From: Candidatus Bathyarchaeum sp.
GTDB taxonomy: Archaea; Thermoproteota; Bathyarchaeia; Bathyarchaeales; Bathyarchaeaceae
NCBI GenBank assembly: GCA_004376385.1
Contig: SOJY01000057.1
Span: forward strand, 1 to 5,860
Direction of reading: 5' to 3'
DNA: 5,860 nt
The notes beneath the pieces were generated by a model. It was not told where the DNA came from and made no database searches. It saw only the letters and a program-made list of their open reading frames with translations. Positions within the stretch are counted from its first letter, which is position 1. Each line of letters opens with the position of its first letter. Shown one piece after another: positions 5,464-5,860 of this stretch. Both the position numbers and the translations under genes were made by a program.

Positions 5464-5860
5464 TTATGTCTGGATTGCTTCGATTGAAAGGCTGACCCAG
5501 TTTCCTGTGTAATCAGGATCATTTTTTGTTCCATTGAAGAACCACAGTTCAAAGATTACCCTATTGCTTCCAAGCTGATCTATGCTTATCGTTACCGGAA
5601 ACTCCCAAATTTCTCCATCTGACAATGTTCTTTCGAAGCTTTCTATGGGTTTGGCTGGACTGTAATCCACTGGAGAACTTCCGTCATCTACCTTAACTAA
5701 CACTGAGTAATCCATTGTGGTGCCCTTCTGGTTTTCCACACCAACCCATAACGAGAACGTGCTGTTCTCACCCAGAACCACCGTTTTTGGGTAGTTCTCT
5801 GCCTTTTTTTCTGAATCAAGATAATATATCGCGGAAAAATGTTCTGTTTCTACGGGCGTG
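5464..5860 (-). CDS. DUF1616-like protein, C-terminal part (cut by window edge)
   Basis: The reading frame is open to the right edge, so only the last 131 residues are seen; the GTG at 5781 is internal, not the start. The visible part begins TPVETEHFSAIYYLDSE, continues AENYPKTVVLGENSTF and then SLWVGVENQKG, and ends ...NWVSLSIEAIQT. The order of a T-E-x-F-type strand, an AENYP turn, a GE(N)xT step and a VGVEN strand is what I know from the outer beta-sandwich of archaeal DUF1616 membrane proteins. Those proteins have N-terminal helices that would lie outside this window. Two N-glycosylation sequons (NST, NGT) fit an outside location. The molecular function of the family is not established. 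Placement just upstream of a sugar nucleotide enzyme agrees with a cell-surface role but does not prove it. Confidence 0.7.
   Translation of the reverse strand, partial: TPVETEHFSAIYYLDSEKKAENYPKTVVLGENSTFSLWVGVENQKGTTMDYSVLVKVDDGSSPVDYSPAKPIESFERTLSDGEIWEFPVTISIDQLGSNRVIFELWFFNGTKNDPDYTGNWVSLSIEAIQT

Noticed and set aside
5782..5860. Reading GTG 5781 as the true start of the right-edge gene
   Set aside because: The frame stays open to the window edge and the residues upstream of it fit the DUF1616-like domain, so the gene continues beyond the window.
1..5860. Mobile element, CRISPR array, toxin-antitoxin pair or tRNA/rRNA
   Set aside because: No transposase or integrase motif, spaced direct repeats, small paired toxin genes or cloverleaf-like sequence was seen on either strand.

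Overview
The window looks like a chromosomal piece of an archaeal genome. The evidence is: a typical geranylgeranyl-transferring UbiA enzyme (digeranylgeranylglyceryl phosphate synthase type); a radical SAM protein with the cysteine layout of tetraether lipid synthase (Tes); a protein of the archaeal DUF1616 type at the right edge; an archaeal TATA box rather than a -35/-10 promoter; short GGTGA or GAGGT ribosome sites; and frequent TTG starts. The gene mix and moderate GC content would suit a TACK-group archaeon such as a Bathyarchaeia member, but that placement is an inference with low confidence. I see no mobile element, CRISPR array, tRNA or rRNA.

Layout, left to right. Bases 1-115 are a leader with a clear TATA box. 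Bases 116-382 (+) encode an 88-residue three-helix membrane protein of unknown function. A short spacer with a 9-bp inverted repeat follows. Bases 472-1905 (+) encode a flavin disulfide reductase of the dihydrolipoyl dehydrogenase family, whose nucleotide-binding motif looks more NADP-like than NAD-like. Bases 1906-2011 are a convergent spacer with a T-rich tract and a small hairpin. The rest of the window is read on the minus strand. From upstream to downstream it holds the C-terminal part of a DUF1616-like protein (5860-5464, cut by the window edge), a 151-base spacer, an NAD-dependent sugar nucleotide epimerase/dehydratase (5312-4374), the UbiA prenyltransferase (4362-3505) and the Tes-like radical SAM enzyme (3508-2012). 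The last three are packed as an operon, with an 11-base gap and then a 4-base stop/start overlap.

The minus-strand operon reads as a membrane lipid or cell-surface unit. The UbiA enzyme would add the second geranylgeranyl chain to the glycerol phosphate backbone. The Tes-like enzyme would act later, joining saturated lipid tails end to end to make membrane-spanning tetraethers. The epimerase could supply a sugar nucleotide for a glycolipid headgroup or surface glycan. The plus-strand reductase has no visible link to this, and no lipoyl-bearing or 2-oxoacid dehydrogenase partner is present.

The most useful second-look points are the coupling of a tetraether synthase with the prenyltransferase, the NADP-like signature of the reductase, and a shared translation-start block. 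All three TTG starts have CTGG(G/T)G exactly seven bases upstream, and two of them share a longer block of about 25 bases.
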